Source of the DNA: Allobosea sp. 67-29
GTDB lineage: Bacteria; Pseudomonadota; Alphaproteobacteria; Rhizobiales; Beijerinckiaceae
Direction of reading: 5' to 3'
Length of the DNA stretch: 64,000 nt
NCBI RefSeq assembly: GCF_001898115.1
Contig: NZ_MKSQ01000013.1
Span: 54,414-118,413, forward strand
The notes beneath the pieces are model-generated. The model was given only the letters and a program-made list of their open reading frames with translations. It ran no database searches and was not told the DNA's origin. Position numbers and translations under genes: made by a program. Position 1 is the first letter of the stretch, and each line of letters opens with the position of its first letter. This document shows, in pieces, positions 27,487-35,673 of this stretch.

Positions 27487-27993
27487 ATGGTCGATCCCGC
27501 CTTTGTCCGGACCATGGCGCGCTACAATGCCTGGCAGAACGAAAGCCTGATGGCGGCCGCGCAGACATTGACCGACGACGCGCGCAAGCTTGATCGCGGC
27601 GCCTTCTTCAAGTCGATCCATGGCACTTTCAATCACGTGCTCTGGGCGGACGAGGTCTGGCTGAACCGCCTCGTCGGCACGGAAAAACCGGCGGTCGGCG
27701 GGCGCGACTCCGCCAGCTATTTCGAAGGTTGGGACCAGTTCTGCGCCCGCCGGCGCCAGCGCGACCGGGTGATCCTCGAATGGGCCGAAAGCGTCCAGCC
27801 CGACTGGTTGCGCGGCACGCTGATCTGGTACTCCGGCGCCGCCGGGCGCGAGATGGGCAAGCCGCGGGCCTTCGTCATCGCGCATCTCTTCAACCACCAG
27901 ACCCACCATCGCGGCCAGATCCATGCGATGCTGACGGCGGCCGGCGCCACGCCGGGCGATACTGATCTCTTCCTCGTCGACGAGGCGAGGTGA
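27487..27993 (+). CDS. DinB family protein
   Basis: 168-aa four-helix-bundle protein of the DinB/YfiT-like superfamily. The three metal-site histidines are visible in HGTFNH near residue 45-50 and HLFNHQTHHRGQ near 137-148. Such proteins are often thiol-dependent (glutathione, bacillithiol or mycothiol) transferases or of unknown function. The ATG is preceded by GAGAGGAG. It does not obviously belong to its neighbours. Confidence 0.88.
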   Translation: MVDPAFVRTMARYNAWQNESLMAAAQTLTDDARKLDRGAFFKSIHGTFNHVLWADEVWLNRLVGTEKPAVGGRDSASYFEGWDQFCARRRQRDRVILEWAESVQPDWLRGTLIWYSGAAGREMGKPRAFVIAHLFNHQTHHRGQIHAMLTAAGATPGDTDLFLVDEAR

Positions 27994-28042
27994 GGCTGTC
28001 TGCGGCATCGGAATGCGCCGTTCGGGATGGCCGGATGGAGCC

Positions 28043-28546
28043 TTAGGCCGACGGTCCTCGCTCCGCATCTTCGGCTTCCTCGGCGCCATCCCGATGCTTC
28101 GGCGGCACGGCGGCGGTCGTATGCTGGCTGAGTCTCTGGAACAGGCCGAGGCCGATCAGCGCCAGGACGGCGAGCAGGACAAGCAGGCCGGGATAGACCA
28201 GGTCACTGATCGTCTCCCGGGTGGTCTTGGCGATCAGCACCAGAGCTTCGAGCGAGAGCGCCACGATCATGATCGACATAAACTTGGTCAGCGAGCCGCG
28301 CGCCTCGGCCGGCCGGCGCATCTCGCGATCCGCCACCACCTCCTCCTCGAACAGGAACTTGCCGACATCGGCTACGGCGACCGCGATGATGATCAGGCCG
28401 ATCGCGTCCAGCATCCCGTCGAGCGCGTTCTCGCCGGTCCAGTAGCCGGTTGCGGTGCGCCAGACCGCCACGCCGATCAGCATGACCGATGCGCCGAGAA
28501 GCGCGATGGAAATCAGCGTATAGAGCAAGCGGCTGAATAGCGTCAT
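28043..28546 (-). CDS. Inner-membrane protein of unknown function
   Basis: 167 aa from the ATG at 28546, preceded by a run of G. About four hydrophobic helices (LLYTLISIALLGASVMLIGVAV, AIGLIIIAVAVADVGKFL, FMSIMIVALSLEALVLIA, YPGLLVLLAVLALIGLGLF) and a charged C-terminal tail (KHRDGAEEAEDAERG). A conserved-looking loop, FEEEVVADREMRRPAEARGSLTKF, faces the cytoplasm by the positive-inside rule. I do not recognise a characterised family. The upstream extension in the track overlaps the LysE gene. Confidence 0.7.
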   Translation of the reverse strand: MTLFSRLLYTLISIALLGASVMLIGVAVWRTATGYWTGENALDGMLDAIGLIIIAVAVADVGKFLFEEEVVADREMRRPAEARGSLTKFMSIMIVALSLEALVLIAKTTRETISDLVYPGLLVLLAVLALIGLGLFQRLSQHTTAAVPPKHRDGAEEAEDAERGPSA

Positions 28547-28722
28547 CGTTCCCCCCTGCGCCCTCAGGCACAACGGCAAGCCAGGGCGCAGGGTTCCGCA
28601 AGCGCGACGGTGCCGGCTCGCGAGCGCATCCCTGCGCCGCATGGCCGCCTCGGCGCCGCCGTCGATTGTTCGCCATGGCGTTCCATGCTCCAAGCGCCGG
28701 ATCCCTGCCGGAGTTCTCGCCC

Positions 28723-29355
28723 ATGCCCGAGATGACGACACTCGCGACCTTTGCCCTGATCGCGCTCGGCATGGTGCTCACGCCGGGGCCAAACATGATC
28801 TACCTGATATCGCGCTCGATCGCGCAGGGCAGGGCGGCGGGGCTGATCTCGCTCTGCGGCGTCATTCTCGGCTTCTTCGTCTACATGTTCTGCGCCGCGT
28901 TCGGCATCACGGCACTGCTTTTCGCGGTGCCTTATGCCTATGACGCGCTGCGGCTGGGCGGCGCCGCCTATCTGCTCTGGCTCGCCTGGCAGGCGGTGCG
29001 CCCCGGCGGCCGTTCGCCCTTCAATCTGCGTGACCTGCCGCATGACGGGCCGCGCAAGCTCTTCGCCATCGGGCTGCTGACCAGCCTGCTCAATCCGAAG
29101 ATCGCGATGCTCTATCTCGCCCTCCTGCCGCAGTTCATCGATCCCGCCGCCGGCCATGTGCTGAGCCAGTCGATCGTGCTGGGATTTACCCAGATCGTCA
29201 TCAGCGGCAGCGTCAATGCCTTGATCGCGATGGCCGCGGGCGGCATCGCGCTGTTCCTGAAGACGCGGCCGTTCTGGTCGCTGGTGCAGCGCTGGCTGAT
29301 GGGCACGGTGCTTGCCGGCTTTGCACTGCGCATGGCGATGGAAGCGCGGCGCTAG
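28723..29355 (+). CDS. LysE/RhtB family amino-acid exporter
   Basis: 210-aa inner-membrane exporter with six predicted helices. The family N-terminus is clear: TFALIALGMVLTPGPNMIYLISRSIAQGRAAGL; LLTSLLNPKIAMLYLALLPQFI is the other signature. Start at the ATG at 28723, with GGAG 9 bases upstream; the ATG at 28732 is an alternative. Likely exports homoserine, threonine, lysine or similar. Lies just upstream of the chromate transporter pair. Confidence 0.9.
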   Translation: MPEMTTLATFALIALGMVLTPGPNMIYLISRSIAQGRAAGLISLCGVILGFFVYMFCAAFGITALLFAVPYAYDALRLGGAAYLLWLAWQAVRPGGRSPFNLRDLPHDGPRKLFAIGLLTSLLNPKIAMLYLALLPQFIDPAAGHVLSQSIVLGFTQIVISGSVNALIAMAAGGIALFLKTRPFWSLVQRWLMGTVLAGFALRMAMEARR

Positions 29356-29372
29356 CCGCTTGCCGATTGCCG

Positions 29373-29939
29373 ATGAACGCTCTTGAAACAGCGGCGAGCG
29401 CCAGCCGGCCGAGCCTGCCGAACCTCTTCACCGGATTTCTCAAGATCGGACTGATGGGCTTCGGCGGCGTCGGCCCGGTGGCGCGCCACATCATCGTCGC
29501 GGAACGAAACTGGCTCGACGATCGCGCCTATGCCGAGCTCATGGGGCTCTGCCAGGCCTTGCCCGGCGCCAACACCGTCAATGCCGCGGTGATGCTGGGA
29601 GACCGCTTCCGCGGCGCGGCCGGCGCGCTGACCTGCGTCTTCGCCCTGATGGCGATGCCGCTGCTCTCGCTGGTCGCGATCGCGAACCTCTATGAGGCGG
29701 TTTCCGATCATCCGCTGGCGCAGGTCGCGCTGACCGGGGCCGCGGCCAGCGCCGCCGGCCTCATCCTCGGCACGGCGGCGCGCCTGCTCGCCAAGGCCGA
29801 CCTCGCCCGCTGGGCCTGGGTCATGGCGGCAGCCGCCTTTCTCGCCGTCGGGGTGCTGCGGCTGCCCATGCTGCCCAGCTTGCTGGTGCTCGTGCCTGTC
29901 GGCCTCGTCGCGGCCTCGCTCGGAGCGCGGCGCGTCTGA
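29373..29939 (+). CDS. chrA: Chromate transporter family protein, N-half (short-chain CHR)
   Basis: 188 aa; one half of a two-gene ChrA system. Family pattern FTGFLKIGLMGFGGVGPVARHIIVAE and LMGLCQALPGANTVNAAVMLGDRFRGAAGAL. The start is the ATG at 29373; a TTG two codons earlier is possible. Its stop overlaps the next start (TGATG). Short-chain CHR pairs together form a heterodimeric anion exporter. Chromate resistance is by family only; other anions are possible. Confidence 0.86.
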   Translation: MNALETAASASRPSLPNLFTGFLKIGLMGFGGVGPVARHIIVAERNWLDDRAYAELMGLCQALPGANTVNAAVMLGDRFRGAAGALTCVFALMAMPLLSLVAIANLYEAVSDHPLAQVALTGAAASAAGLILGTAARLLAKADLARWAWVMAAAAFLAVGVLRLPMLPSLLVLVPVGLVAASLGARRV

Positions 29940-30478
29940 TGGAACGCGGCATCTTCGGCCAGCTCATCCTCACCTTCGGCACCATTTCGCTGATGGCGAT
30001 CGGCGGCGCCAACGCGGTCGTGCCAGAGGTCCATCGGCAGATCGTCGAAATCCTCGGCTGGATGGACGCGCCGACCTTCGCCCGGCTCTTCGCCATCGCC
30101 CAGACCGCGCCGGGGCCGAACGTCATGCTGGCCAGCATCGTCGGCTGGCATGTCGCCGGAACCAGCGGCCTGCTCGTCGCGACGGGGGCGATGCTGCTGC
30201 CGTCATCGGTGCTCGCGCTCGCCTGCAGCCGCGGTTTGCAGCGCTTCAGCGGCAACCGCGTCGTCAGGATCGTGACGTTGGCGCTGGTGCCGATCGCGCT
30301 CGGCCTGATGCTGGCGAGCGGCGCGGTCGCGGCGCTCGCGGCCGATGCCGGCCTCTTCGGCTTTGCGATCACGGCGGCCACGGCCGTCGTCACCTATCGC
30401 TCGAAGGTCAATCCGCTGGTGCCGATGGCGGTCGGCACGCTGGCGTACACGGCCGTCTGGGCCGCCGGCCTCGTCTGA
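29939..30478 (+). CDS. chrA: Chromate transporter family protein, C-half (short-chain CHR)
   Basis: 179 aa, translationally coupled to the first half through TGATG. Pattern FGTISLMAIGGANAVVPEVHRQIVE and RLFAIAQTAPGPNVMLASIVGWHVAG repeats the motif layout of the partner in opposite orientation, as expected for CHR domains. The two polypeptides likely form one transporter in the inner membrane. Confidence 0.86.
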   Translation: MERGIFGQLILTFGTISLMAIGGANAVVPEVHRQIVEILGWMDAPTFARLFAIAQTAPGPNVMLASIVGWHVAGTSGLLVATGAMLLPSSVLALACSRGLQRFSGNRVVRIVTLALVPIALGLMLASGAVAALAADAGLFGFAITAATAVVTYRSKVNPLVPMAVGTLAYTAVWAAGLV

Positions 30479-30597
30479 TGCCCGGATGCGACATGCAATG
30501 CGTGAATGGCGCCGCCGCCGCCATCCCTCATTGCCGCATGCAGCCCAGCCGCTAATCTGACGGCATTGTCCCATCCGGAACGAAGGCGAGTGAGCCG

Positions 30598-31806
30598 ATG
30601 AGCGCGTTGAGTCCCGAGGAACAGAAGGTCACGGAGTGGCTGGCGAACCGCAAGGAGGGCATGGTCGCTCTGCTGCGCGAACTGGTCGATACCGATTCGG
30701 GCTCCTACGACAAGGCCGGCGTCGATGCGGCCGGCGAGGTGGTCGCTCGCTTCCATCGCGCCAACGGGCTCGATGTCGAGATCGTGCCGGACAGCCGCTT
30801 CGGAGACGCCGTCAGGGCGCGCCTGCCCAACCCGGCGGCGAACGACCAGCGTCCCGTCCTGTTGCTCGGTCATCGCGACACCGTCTTCCCGCAGGGAGAG
30901 CCGACGCGCCGGCCCTTCACCATCAAGGGCTCGCGGGCCTATGGGCCCGGCGTCGCCGACATGAAGAGCGGGGTGGTTATTTCCGCTTTCGTCGCCGCCG
31001 CTTTCGCCGAATGCGGCGGCCTGGCTTCGCCGCTGCTGATGCTGACGACGAGCGACGAGGAAATCGGCTCGCCGTCGTCGCGTCCGGTGATCGAGGCGGC
31101 GGCGCGCGAGTCGCGCTGCGTCTTCAATGCGGAACCGAGCCGCCTCCCGGCCGGCACCGAATTCGCCAGGGATCACCGGCAATCCGTCACGAGCGGCCGC
31201 AAGGGCGGCGTCTTCATGCGGGCCGAGTTCACCGGCAAGCCGGCCCATTCCGGCGCCAATTACGAGAAGGGTGCCTCGGCCATCGTCGATCTCGGCATCA
31301 AGATTCCGAAGCTCCAGGGCCTCACCGATCTCGAGAAGGGCGTCACGGTCAATGTCGGCCTGATCGGTGGCGGCCAGACCGTCAACACCATCGCGCCCAG
31401 CGCCTGGTGCGAGATCGACCTGCGCTATGTCACCGCCGTCCAGCGCGACGAGATGGTCGGCAAGATCACGGCGATCGTCGAGACGCCCGAGGTGGCCGGC
31501 ACCAGTGCCGTGCTCTCGATCAAGGGCGAGTTCCTGCCGCTGGAGCGCTCGTCCGAATCGGCTGCGCTCTACGAGACCTATCGCGAGGCGGCTGCTGCTT
31601 TCGGCATCGGGGTCAATGCGGAATTCACCGGCGGCTGCGCCGATTCCGGCTTCACGGCGGCGCAGGGTACCCCGACGCTCTGCAGCGTCGGCCCGATCGG
31701 GGGCATGGCCCATACCCCGGACGAGTTCCTGGAGGTCGAGAGCATCGTCCCGGCCGCGCAGACGCTGGCGCTCGCCGTGATGCGCGCGGCCGCCAGGGTG
31801 GAATGA
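30598..31806 (+). CDS. M20 family metallopeptidase (carboxypeptidase G2-like)
   Basis: 402-aa zinc hydrolase related to glutamate carboxypeptidases. Metal ligands and catalytic residues are visible: His in LLGHRDTVF, Asp in GVADMKSG, Glu-Glu in TSDEEIGS, Glu in FNAEPSR and His near the C-terminus in GGMAHTPDEF. The dimerisation domain lies between about 190 and 300. No signal peptide is evident, so it acts in the cytoplasm. Substrate unknown; possibly N-acyl or peptide-linked glutamate. Confidence 0.88.
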   Translation: MSALSPEEQKVTEWLANRKEGMVALLRELVDTDSGSYDKAGVDAAGEVVARFHRANGLDVEIVPDSRFGDAVRARLPNPAANDQRPVLLLGHRDTVFPQGEPTRRPFTIKGSRAYGPGVADMKSGVVISAFVAAAFAECGGLASPLLMLTTSDEEIGSPSSRPVIEAAARESRCVFNAEPSRLPAGTEFARDHRQSVTSGRKGGVFMRAEFTGKPAHSGANYEKGASAIVDLGIKIPKLQGLTDLEKGVTVNVGLIGGGQTVNTIAPSAWCEIDLRYVTAVQRDEMVGKITAIVETPEVAGTSAVLSIKGEFLPLERSSESAALYETYREAAAAFGIGVNAEFTGGCADSGFTAAQGTPTLCSVGPIGGMAHTPDEFLEVESIVPAAQTLALAVMRAAARVE

Positions 31807-31813
31807 CCGGGCA

Positions 31814-32395
31814 CTAACGGGAGAGCAACGCGATCTTGCGGCTCAGCGACGGCTCGTCCTCGCTGAGCCGGTCGGTCAGAACATGCAGCCAGTTGAACCC
31901 GACCCAGAGTTCGAGCCGGTCGTCGATCTCTTCTGGCCCGATCTCGCCGCGTTCCGCCGCACGGACGAACATCCGGCGCGGTGACGCCAGCCGCTCCGGC
32001 ATGAATTTGAAACGTAAGGCCGCGAGCGCCGTCTCGCTGCTCTGCGCTTCAGCGATCAGCCCGCGGAAGACGCGCCCCGCCGCATCCTCGCGCCAGAAGC
32101 GCCAGAGGTCGCGGGTGTAGCGCAGCAGATCCTCGCGGAGCGAACCTTCGTCGGGGACCGGGATCGCCGCGTCCTTCTCGACGCCATAGATCGCGATGAA
32201 GAGCTCCGCCTTGTTAGGCCACCAGCGATAGATCGTCGGCTTGCCGGCACCGGCCCGGCGCGCGACCTCCTCGATCGAGAAGCCGGCATAGCCCTTCTCC
32301 GCCAGGAGTTCCCGCGCGGCCGCCTTGACCGCAGCCTCGGTTTCCGGGCTGCGCCTGGCGCCGATCGAGGCGCGCCGTCTCGGCTTGGGCTCCAT
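31814..32395 (-). CDS. TetR family transcriptional regulator
   Basis: 193 aa. The N-terminal HTH reads AARELLAEKGYAGFSIEEVARRAGAGKPTIYRWWPNKAELF, a classic TetR/AcrR domain; the C-terminal ligand domain is unassigned. Several in-frame ATGs occur upstream (track start 32461); I take MEPKPRRR because it starts right before the HTH. It is divergent from a small membrane protein gene, and two matching palindromes lie between them, so it probably represses both genes. Confidence 0.88.
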   Translation of the reverse strand: MEPKPRRRASIGARRSPETEAAVKAAARELLAEKGYAGFSIEEVARRAGAGKPTIYRWWPNKAELFIAIYGVEKDAAIPVPDEGSLREDLLRYTRDLWRFWREDAAGRVFRGLIAEAQSSETALAALRFKFMPERLASPRRMFVRAAERGEIGPEEIDDRLELWVGFNWLHVLTDRLSEDEPSLSRKIALLSR

Positions 32396-32437
32396 GGGCG
32401 TCCACCTCATTCGCTGCATCCTGCGCTTGACATAACG

Positions 32438-32450
32438 AAACGGCCCGTTT
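32438..32450. promoter_or_regulatory. TetR operator candidate, copy 1
   Basis: AAACGGCCCGTTT, an almost perfect palindrome. It shares the pattern AAACGG-NN-CGTTT with the second copy 27 bp away. A TTGACA (32427-32432) lies just before it on the plus strand, so bound repressor would cover a promoter. Confidence 0.6.
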
Positions 32451-32464
32451 AGTTCAATCAATAG

Positions 32465-32477
32465 AAACGGAACGTTT
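32465..32477. promoter_or_regulatory. TetR operator candidate, copy 2
   Basis: AAACGGAACGTTT, identical to copy 1 except for the two central bases. It lies 20 bases before the ATG of the small membrane protein gene. An outer pair, ATAACGAAACG and CGTTTCGTTAT, also frames the two copies. Confidence 0.6.
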
Positions 32478-32496
32478 CGTTATATGGAGACCCCGG

Positions 32497-32718
32497 ATGA
32501 TCCGATTGTTCTTTGCGCGCTTCGCGTCGCGCCTGCGCTTTCTGGCCGTCGCTATCCTCGGCGCCTATGCCGCCATCAATCTGCTGCTGGCGGCCTTGAC
32601 GCCTTTCACGGCGGGCTGGTCCACCTTCGGCGTCACGGCTCTCGCGGTGCCACCCATGGTGCTGGCCATGGTCTATGGAGTGATCCCGATCGCCTTCCGC
32701 TTCGGAACGCCGCGCTGA
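32497..32718 (+). CDS. Small two-helix membrane protein
   Basis: 73 aa with two hydrophobic stretches (FLAVAILGAYAAINLLLAAL and VTALAVPPMVLAMVYGVIPIAF), basic N-terminus. GGAG lies 8 bases before the ATG. It is the divergent partner of the TetR gene and immediately follows its operator pair, so it is the likely regulated gene. Function unknown; no known family recognised. Confidence 0.7.
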   Translation: MIRLFFARFASRLRFLAVAILGAYAAINLLLAALTPFTAGWSTFGVTALAVPPMVLAMVYGVIPIAFRFGTPR

Positions 32719-32739
32719 GTCGCGCGCCTCCTGGCCGTT

Positions 32740-34581
32740 TCAGAAGGCCTCCTCCCAATCGCGGCTGAGGCGCATCGCGCAGTTGATCATGCCCACCATG
32801 GAATAGGTCTGCGGAAAATTCCCCCACAGCTCCCCGGTCTTGAGATCGGCATCTTCCGACAATAGGCCGAAGCTGTTGCGCCGCTGCAGGATCCGCTCGA
32901 ACAACTCCTTGGCTTCGTCGCCGCGTCCGATCGCGTTCAGCGCGTCGACATACCAGAAGGCGCAGATCAGGAAGCCGGTATGCATGTAGCCGAAATCGTC
33001 CTGCGTGGCGTAGCGCAGCAGCAGGTCGCCACGCTTCAGGTCGCGCCCGATCGCCTCGACGGTGGCGACGAAACGGGCGTCGTCGGCCTTGACGAAGCCG
33101 AGCTCGGCTAGCAGCAGCAGCGTCGCATCGAGGTCTTCGCCGTCGAAGGTCGAGACGAAATGACCCTTGTGCTCGTTCCAGATGCGCTCGGAAATCACGC
33201 CCCGCAGGCGCTTGGCCTCGCTCTTCCAATAGTCCTTGCGGTCGGCTCGGCCGAGCGCCCCGGCGATGCGGGCGAGTCGATCGCAGGCAGCCCAGCACAT
33301 CACGCTCGAAAACGCATGGACCGCCTCCTTTTCACGGAGCTCCCAGGGCCCGGCATCGGGTTTGTCGAAGACGCCGAGAGCCAGCTCGCCCATGCGTTCG
33401 AGCTGGCCGAACAAGGTATCCTTGCCGGGCTGGATGAGGCGGCGGTCGAAGAAGGAATGCGTCGCCGCCAGCACGACCGCGCCATAGCCGTCGTTCTGGA
33501 TCTGCCCCGCGGCGCCGTTGCCGAAGCGCACCGGCCGGTGCCCCCGATAGCCGGTCAGGTGGCTCGCCTCGAACTCCGTCAGCGTTCCCCCGCGGGTGAT
33601 CGGATAGAGCGGCGGCAGATGTTCCGCGCCGCTTTCCGAGAACGAATCGACGATGTTGGTGATGAAGCCGAGATAGTCTTCCATCGTCCGGGTCGTGCCG
33701 AGCCGGTTCAGCGCGTGCACGACGAAATAGGCGTCGCGCAGCCAGCAATAGCGGTAGTCCCAGTTGCGCTGCGTGCCCGGGGCTTCCGGGATCGAGGTGG
33801 TCAGTGCGGCCACGATCGCGCCGGTCTCCTCGAACGAGCAGAGCTTCAGCGTGATCGCGGCCCGGATCACCGCCGTCTGGTACTCGAACGGGATCGAGAG
33901 CGAGCGGACCCAGTCCCGCCAATAGTCGGTCGTCTTGTCCAGAAATTCGCGCGAGGTCGTCTCGATCTCGGCGCGCAGCGCTTCGTCCGAGCCGATGAAG
34001 AACGAATAGTTGTGGTCGACCGCGAAGGGCGTGCCCTCGACGACATAGGAGAGCGGTGCATTGGTGGTCAGCCGAATGGTCTGGTCCGCGCCGACGAACC
34101 GCACATGGTTGGAGCCGCGGGTGATTTCATCCGGCTCCTCGCCGATGCCGAGACAGGGCTTCAGCAGTACGCGGATGCGGGGGCGGCCGGAGACGCGCCG
34201 CACCCGCCGCACGAGTTGCGGCGGGCGGAAGAAGCGTTCGTAGCGGACGAAGCGCGGGGCGAAGTCGAGGATCTCGATGGCGTTGCCCTGATCGTCGGAA
34301 AGCACCGATGAGAGGATCGCGGTGTTGTCGAGATAGCTCTGCTCGCAGCGCGTCATGCCGACGAGCTCGATGCCGAAGAACCCCTTTTCCAGCGCCTCGT
34401 CGCCGTCATCCGCCTCGTTGTTGATGAGCGAGCAGAAGACCGGATCCCGGTCGAAACGTGGAAAGCAGCCCCACACGATGCGGGCCCGGCGGTCGATGAG
34501 CGCGGCGATCGAGCAATTGCCGATGACGCCGAGGTCGAGCGAGGCGGAGTGGTGCCCCGCGGCCGTGGTCGTTACGGTCAT
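32740..34581 (-). CDS. Glycoside hydrolase family 15 protein (glucoamylase/trehalase-like)
   Basis: 613 aa with an N-terminal beta-sandwich (about 1-230) and an alpha/alpha barrel. GH15 motifs: RNWDYRYCWLRDAYFVVHAL, GQIQNDGYGAVV, WELREKEAVHAFSSVMCWAA (with one expected catalytic Glu) and GELWGNFPQTYSMVGMINCA. No signal peptide, so cytoplasmic. Only 2 bp separate it from otsB, giving an operon. Bacterial relatives include trehalases and glucoamylases; beside otsBA a trehalose-related activity is plausible. Confidence 0.9.
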   Translation of the reverse strand: MTVTTTAAGHHSASLDLGVIGNCSIAALIDRRARIVWGCFPRFDRDPVFCSLINNEADDGDEALEKGFFGIELVGMTRCEQSYLDNTAILSSVLSDDQGNAIEILDFAPRFVRYERFFRPPQLVRRVRRVSGRPRIRVLLKPCLGIGEEPDEITRGSNHVRFVGADQTIRLTTNAPLSYVVEGTPFAVDHNYSFFIGSDEALRAEIETTSREFLDKTTDYWRDWVRSLSIPFEYQTAVIRAAITLKLCSFEETGAIVAALTTSIPEAPGTQRNWDYRYCWLRDAYFVVHALNRLGTTRTMEDYLGFITNIVDSFSESGAEHLPPLYPITRGGTLTEFEASHLTGYRGHRPVRFGNGAAGQIQNDGYGAVVLAATHSFFDRRLIQPGKDTLFGQLERMGELALGVFDKPDAGPWELREKEAVHAFSSVMCWAACDRLARIAGALGRADRKDYWKSEAKRLRGVISERIWNEHKGHFVSTFDGEDLDATLLLLAELGFVKADDARFVATVEAIGRDLKRGDLLLRYATQDDFGYMHTGFLICAFWYVDALNAIGRGDEAKELFERILQRRNSFGLLSEDADLKTGELWGNFPQTYSMVGMINCAMRLSRDWEEAF

Positions 34582-34583
34582 GG

Positions 34584-35393
34584 TCAGTCCTGGTTCGTCG
34601 CGGCGAAGCTGTCGGCGGAAAGACGGCCGGTTTCGGCAGCCTCGAGAAGAATGTGGCGCAGCGCCGTCGGCGACGCCAGCCGCAGCGCGGCATGGCTCTC
34701 GCGGTCACGTCCGATCCGCACGGACAGTCCTCCCATCGCGTTGACGGCCTTGAAGCCGTCCTCGTCGGTGATGTCGTCGCCGATGAACACCGGCCGGCGG
34801 CCGGCATAGGCGGGTGTCTCCATCAGCCAACCGATGGCGCTGCCCTTGCTGGCCCCCGCCGGAACCAGCTCTGCGACCGACTTGCCTTCCTGCAGACGCA
34901 TCCCGGGGCCCATTGCCGCCGCTGTCCTGCGCATCAGCGCCAGCGCCTCGTCCTGCAGCGAGGGGGCGAGGCGCCAATGCAGCGCCACCGATACCCGCTT
35001 GTCCTCGACGATGATGCCGACATGGCTGTTGGCAAAGCGGACCAGATCCCGCACGGCCTCATGCAGGCTGCCCGGGGCCTCCGATTGGGCCCGCAGTTCG
35101 CCGCCGACCCGGATCTGCGCGCCATGAAGCCCGGCGATGTCGAAGACATGCGGGGCGAGCATCGTATCGAGGAAGGCGATCGGGCGGCCGGAGACGAGCG
35201 CGAGCGCGCCGCCGAGCCTGTTCCGCAAAGCCTCGAGCGCGGGCGCGACACGGCGGTCGAGCTTCACGTCTTCCGGCGAAGGCGCGATTTCGACAAGCGT
35301 ACCGTCGAAGTCCAGAAAGAGAGCGATCTGCTCCTGATCTGGAACGATATTGCGCAAGCCGTAGGCAGATTCTGGCTCTATCAAGGTCGTCAT
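34584..35393 (-). CDS. otsB: Trehalose-6-phosphate phosphatase
   Basis: HAD-superfamily phosphatase, 269 aa from the ATG at 35393, releasing trehalose from trehalose 6-phosphate. Motifs: DFDGTLVEIAPSPEDV (nucleophile and acid/base Asp), ALVSGRPIAFLD, and GDDITDEDGFKAV for magnesium binding. It is coupled to GH15 (2-bp gap) and divergent from otsA, with 280 bp between the two starts. The pair makes trehalose, an osmo- and desiccation protectant. Confidence 0.94.
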   Translation of the reverse strand: MTTLIEPESAYGLRNIVPDQEQIALFLDFDGTLVEIAPSPEDVKLDRRVAPALEALRNRLGGALALVSGRPIAFLDTMLAPHVFDIAGLHGAQIRVGGELRAQSEAPGSLHEAVRDLVRFANSHVGIIVEDKRVSVALHWRLAPSLQDEALALMRRTAAAMGPGMRLQEGKSVAELVPAGASKGSAIGWLMETPAYAGRRPVFIGDDITDEDGFKAVNAMGGLSVRIGRDRESHAALRLASPTALRHILLEAAETGRLSADSFAATNQD

Positions 35394-35589
35394 CGCTGTG
35401 TATCTGGGCAAGGAAGGCGGCAGAAGAACGGCCGCCCAGCCCGATAATCCTTTCTTCTCACAATTTGCAGGGCGTCGCCCCGGAAATTTCGTCGCTGGGG
35501 TTGTCTGAATCTACTGGATGCCTAACATGCGGGACACGATTTCACCGCAAGGCCGCCACTGCTTCGCCACGCCCCCGGCCCTGCATCAC

Positions 35590-35615
35590 GGAAACATTAC
35601 GCCTTTCGCGGCGTT
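35590..35615 (+). promoter_or_regulatory. EcfG/RpoE2-type general stress promoter candidate for otsA
   Basis: GGAAA at 35590-35594, 17 bases, then CGTT at 35612-35615. This fits the alphaproteobacterial EcfG consensus GGAAC-N16-18-CGTT with one mismatch. It lies about 60 bases before the otsA start. otsA is a known member of this regulon in rhizobia, which supports the reading. Confidence 0.5.
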
Positions 35616-35673
35616 CTGTTCCTGCCGCCGGTGGCGAAAATCGGGCGGCCTTCCCTCGGAGAATTCGTCGCCT

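Noticed and set aside
29373-30478. Frameshifted single ChrA gene
   Set aside because: The two halves are separate intact ORFs with a TGATG junction, the known short-chain CHR pair arrangement, not a broken gene.
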